From Gemmata palustris (GTDB taxonomy: Bacteria; Planctomycetota; Planctomycetia; Gemmatales; Gemmataceae), in NCBI RefSeq assembly GCF_017939745.1, contig NZ_JAGKQQ010000002.1, positions 372,001 through 436,000 on the forward strand: a stretch of DNA of 64,000 nucleotides, written 5' to 3'. Within the stretch, counting starts at the first letter, position 1; the number at the start of each line of letters is the position of its first letter. A program made the translations under genes and the position numbers. The notes under the pieces are model-generated. The model saw nothing but the letters and a program-made list of their open reading frames with translations, made no database searches and had not been told where the DNA came from. Positions 61,778 to 64,000 of this stretch are shown here, in pieces.

Positions 61778-62482
61778 ATGCTACGATCGCTGTTTTCTCT
61801 GTGTCTCGCCGTCGGCCTTTTCAACTCCGTCGCCTCCGCAGAAGATCCCGCGGCGACAGTGGAGAAAGCGAAAGAGGCACACGCCGAAGGTGTCAATAAG
61901 GCGCGAAATACGCTTCTGGAGGCCTTTAAAGCGGCGAACAACGCGGCCAAGTCCAGCGGCGACCTGAACGCGGTCAAGGTGATCCAGGCCGAACAGGACA
62001 CGTTCGAGAACAGTGGCAAATTACCCACGTCTGCGCGGATGAAGTCGGCGGTCGCGAGCTACCAGCAATCAATGAAGCAAGCGAGGACCACGTTAGACGC
62101 GGCTTACGAGCAGGCAATCAAGGACTTCACCAAGGCCGGGAAGATCGCCCAGGCAGAAGAAACACAGTCCGAATTGCACGACCTTCGTGCCAAAACGGTC
62201 GCGACCAAAGAAAACCTCCAGGCGTATCTGGCGAACACGTCGTGGGTCTGGGGCAACTGCAGGCTCAAGGCGAACGGGTATGTCGAGAACAAGGGGTGGG
62301 ACTCCGCCGGCCTCGTGACCAAGTGGGAAGCGATTGATCGCCGAACCGTGCTGTTCTCGATCGAAAAAGGGCGCGATGTGAACCGGTTGGCGGTCCTGGT
62401 CTTCAACGAAGAATTGACGGAGTTCCAGGGTATCGACTTCAACGGGAAGGACCGAATCCCCGTCAGCAAACGGAAGCCCTAA
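61778..62482 (+). CDS. Secreted helical protein, first of a tandem pair
   Basis: A 234-residue secreted protein with signal peptide (about 1-22). The first half is helical and charged (AKEAHAEGVNKARNTLLEAFKAANNAAKSSGDLNAVKVIQAEQ...), a segment typical of a widespread planctomycete secreted-protein N-domain. The second half begins with AYLANTSWVWG and has the block SAGLVTKWEAIDRRTVLFSIEKGRDVNRLAVLVFNEELTEFQGIDF, a beta-rich domain. The next gene encodes a paralogue. Function unknown; the helical part may bind the cell surface. Confidence 0.82.
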   Translation: MLRSLFSLCLAVGLFNSVASAEDPAATVEKAKEAHAEGVNKARNTLLEAFKAANNAAKSSGDLNAVKVIQAEQDTFENSGKLPTSARMKSAVASYQQSMKQARTTLDAAYEQAIKDFTKAGKIAQAEETQSELHDLRAKTVATKENLQAYLANTSWVWGNCRLKANGYVENKGWDSAGLVTKWEAIDRRTVLFSIEKGRDVNRLAVLVFNEELTEFQGIDFNGKDRIPVSKRKP

Positions 62483-62535
62483 CCACATCTCCGATATGGC
62501 AGATAGCGGCCCTGTGTGCGCCAGAGGAATCAGTA

Positions 62536-63264
62536 ATGTTACGGTGCCTGCTCAGTTCAAGCGTCCTCTTCGGGGTGGTCCTGGTGGCTGGCGCGGTAGA
62601 TGCCCCCGCCCCACTAACGAAAGCCCGTAAGGACTACCAGGATTCCGTTGAAAAAGCGCGAACCACCTTACTCGACGCATTCGCGTCGGCGATCAAAACA
62701 TCCACGAGCAGCGGCGACCTCGACGCGGTCAAGGCGCTCAAATCGGAGAAGGAAGCGTTCGAGGCCGGAGGTACACTTCCCACGGGAGCACACGTGAAAG
62801 CTGCGGCCCGGAATTATCGCCTGTCGATGAGGCAGGCCGGGCTCGTGTTTGAAAGGGCCGCGGACCAAGTAATCAAAGATCTGACAAAGGCCGGCAAACT
62901 GACCGAAGCGCAAGCCACACAAGCGGAACTCAAAGAGTTCCGCATGCGGTCCCCGACGACGGGGGCGCGCACAACAGAAGTGGAGACCAAGGAAGATCTC
63001 CAAAACTACCTGCCGGAAACGGTGTGGGACTGGGGCACGGGGCTGAAACTGCGCGCCGACGGGCTCCTCGAGCAGAGGGAATGGACCGCCAACTCGCTCG
63101 TCACCAAGTGGGAAGCGGTGGACCGCCGCACAATCGTCCTCTGGGTCGAAAAGGGACGAAAGTCCGACCGCACCGCGATCCTGACGTTCAACGAAGACCT
63201 GACCGAGTTCCAGGGATTCGGTTTTGATGGCGGGCGCCTAGGCGTCATGAAGCGCAAGCCGTGA
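62536..63264 (+). CDS. Secreted helical protein, second of a tandem pair
   Basis: A 242-residue paralogue of the preceding gene, with matching blocks VEKARTTLLDAFASAIKTSTSSGDLDAVKALKSEKEAFEAGGTLPT, YLPETVWDWG, SLVTKWEAVDRRTIVLWVEKGRKSDRTAILTFNEDLTEFQGFGFDG and the same MKRKP-type ending. The linker differs (MRSPTTGARTTEVETK). The two proteins are clearly products of a tandem duplication with moderate divergence. A hairpin follows before the last gene. Confidence 0.82.
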   Translation: MLRCLLSSSVLFGVVLVAGAVDAPAPLTKARKDYQDSVEKARTTLLDAFASAIKTSTSSGDLDAVKALKSEKEAFEAGGTLPTGAHVKAAARNYRLSMRQAGLVFERAADQVIKDLTKAGKLTEAQATQAELKEFRMRSPTTGARTTEVETKEDLQNYLPETVWDWGTGLKLRADGLLEQREWTANSLVTKWEAVDRRTIVLWVEKGRKSDRTAILTFNEDLTEFQGFGFDGGRLGVMKRKP

Positions 63265-63292
63265 TTGGAACTGCGGTCGACCCCACCACCGT

Positions 63293-63312
63293 GCCCGGCC
63301 CATTGGCCGGGT
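63293..63312. terminator. Short hairpin before the last DUF1501 gene
   Basis: CCCGGCC (63294-63300) pairs with 63305-63311 around the loop CATT. It lies 29 bases after the stop of the tandem paralogue and 19 before the next start. It is short and has no strong T-run. Confidence 0.4.
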
Positions 63313-63330
63313 GCTCATTCGGGAGCGGCA

Positions 63331-64000
63331 ATGCCCGCAACGTTCTGCGACGGACTCTCCCGGCGCGATGCGCTCCGTGTCGGCACCGCGTCCCTCTTCG
63401 GTTCCGCACTCGGTTTGCCGCAACTGCTGCGCGCGTCGGCCGGGGCGAAAACGAAGAAGGACGTGTCGCTGATCTTCATCTTCCTGCACGGCGGGCAGAG
63501 CCACCTCGACACGTTCGACCTCAAGCCGGATGCGCCGGCCGAGTTCCGCGGCGATTTCAGCCCCGCGAAGACCAAGGTTCCCGGGCTCCAGATTTGCGAC
63601 CTGTTGCCGAAGGTTGCCGGGCAGGTCGACAAGTTCTCGCTCGTCCGCTCGTTCCGCCACCACAATTCGGACCACGGCCCGGCCGACCACTACATCCTCA
63701 CGGGGTACTTCCCCACGGCCGGATTCAACCCGAGCCTCAGCCCGAACAACCAGCGCCCGTGCGTCGGTTCCGTCGTGTCGAAGAAGCTCGGCCCCAAAGG
63801 GTCCGTGCCGGCCTACGTCGCGCTGCCGAAAGTTCACCCGAGCGGCGGACCCGCCTACCTCGGTGCGAACCACGCGCCCTTTGTGATCGACGCCGACCCC
63901 AGCGCGCCGAACTTCAGCGTGCCGGACCTCGTGCCTCCGCCGGCCATCGCGAGTAGCCGCCTCGACGACCGCAAAAAGCTGCTCGAAACCGTGGACCGGT
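63331..64000 (+). CDS. DUF1501 Tat-exported protein (cut by window end)
   Basis: The first 223 residues of a DUF1501 protein, open to the window edge. The N-terminus has a Tat signal SRRDALRVGTASLFGSALG; then come SLIFIFLHGGQSHLDTFDLKPDAP, ICDLLPKVAGQVDKFSLVRSFRHHNSDHGPADHYILTGYFPT and the start of the next motif block. The ATG at 63331 follows GGGAGCGGCA. It is the fourth DUF1501 gene in the window. Its usual DUF1549/DUF1553 partner would have to lie outside the window. Confidence 0.9.
   Translation, partial: MPATFCDGLSRRDALRVGTASLFGSALGLPQLLRASAGAKTKKDVSLIFIFLHGGQSHLDTFDLKPDAPAEFRGDFSPAKTKVPGLQICDLLPKVAGQVDKFSLVRSFRHHNSDHGPADHYILTGYFPTAGFNPSLSPNNQRPCVGSVVSKKLGPKGSVPAYVALPKVHPSGGPAYLGANHAPFVIDADPSAPNFSVPDLVPPPAIASSRLDDRKKLLETVDR

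Noticed and set aside
1..64000. CRISPR arrays, prophage genes, toxin-antitoxin pairs
   Set aside because: No regularly spaced direct repeats, integrase, capsid or typical toxin gene was seen; the XRE gene at 56700 is isolated and does not by itself indicate an antitoxin.

Overview
The window is high-GC bacterial chromosome from a planctomycete, most likely of the Gemmata lineage (inference; no rRNA gene is present to confirm it). The markers are families characteristic of that phylum: four DUF1559 pseudopilin-like proteins, four DUF1501 Tat-exported proteins, two DUF1549/DUF1553 cytochrome-c-type proteins, a TIGR03067-like protein, a J-domain-like tail-anchored protein and an exosortase. Genes are loosely packed on both strands. 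GTG and TTG starts are used several times where a Shine-Dalgarno sequence supports them. No tRNA, rRNA, CRISPR array, intact insertion sequence or prophage was seen.

Layout. 1-2824: a minus-strand DUF1559/lipoprotein/membrane protein operon and a zinc-ribbon coiled-coil protein. 3040-8479: esterase, small secreted proteins, AI-2E-type permease, lactonase and pirin. 8573-12650: an apparent iron/heme cluster in which hemP is divergent from a DUF1559-PepSY-PQQ operon, with a Fur-box-like dyad between them. 13157-21287: prmC, a thioredoxin-TPR protein, a HAD phosphatase, DUF1501, an esterase, a proline-rich repeat protein and an FHA protein. 21529-28548: thrC, a DUF1559 gene and dapB, then a degenerate metallopeptidase-like protein, sixA and typA. 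28808-31714: HU with a basic tail, a J-like protein, a VOC protein and a methyltransferase. 32220-38751: a 1397-residue Fe-S nuclease/SF1 helicase divergent from an ABC exporter. 38813-43096: small hypothetical proteins, another pseudopilin, DUF3224 and a broken DUF3592-like gene. 43097-44294: a gene-poor, lower-GC stretch with a possible transposase scrap. 44295-52022: a six-gene exosortase/exopolysaccharide locus. 52291-64000: secreted cytochrome-type/DUF1501 pairs, an XRE regulator, a tandem pair of secreted paralogues and a final DUF1501 gene cut by the window end.

How genes work together. The exosortase locus holds the membrane part of a Wzx/Wzy exopolysaccharide pathway: priming transferase, flippase, polymerase/ligase and chain-length/BY-kinase, together with exosortase and EpsI. 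It has no further glycosyltransferases, so repeat-unit assembly must be completed from elsewhere. The hemP region suggests that a pseudopilin-like gene and a PQQ-propeller gene belong to an iron-responsive regulon. The DUF1549/DUF1553 and DUF1501 pairs are the usual planctomycete secreted modules of unknown substrate.

The most striking non-coding feature is a set of long intergenic palindromes. Several are nested, one has perfect 47-bp arms, and two copies of one multi-layer element (7488-7716 and 12662-13076) sit in opposite orientation. They resemble a dispersed palindromic repeat family. All calls come from reading the sequence and recognising motifs; no database search was run.
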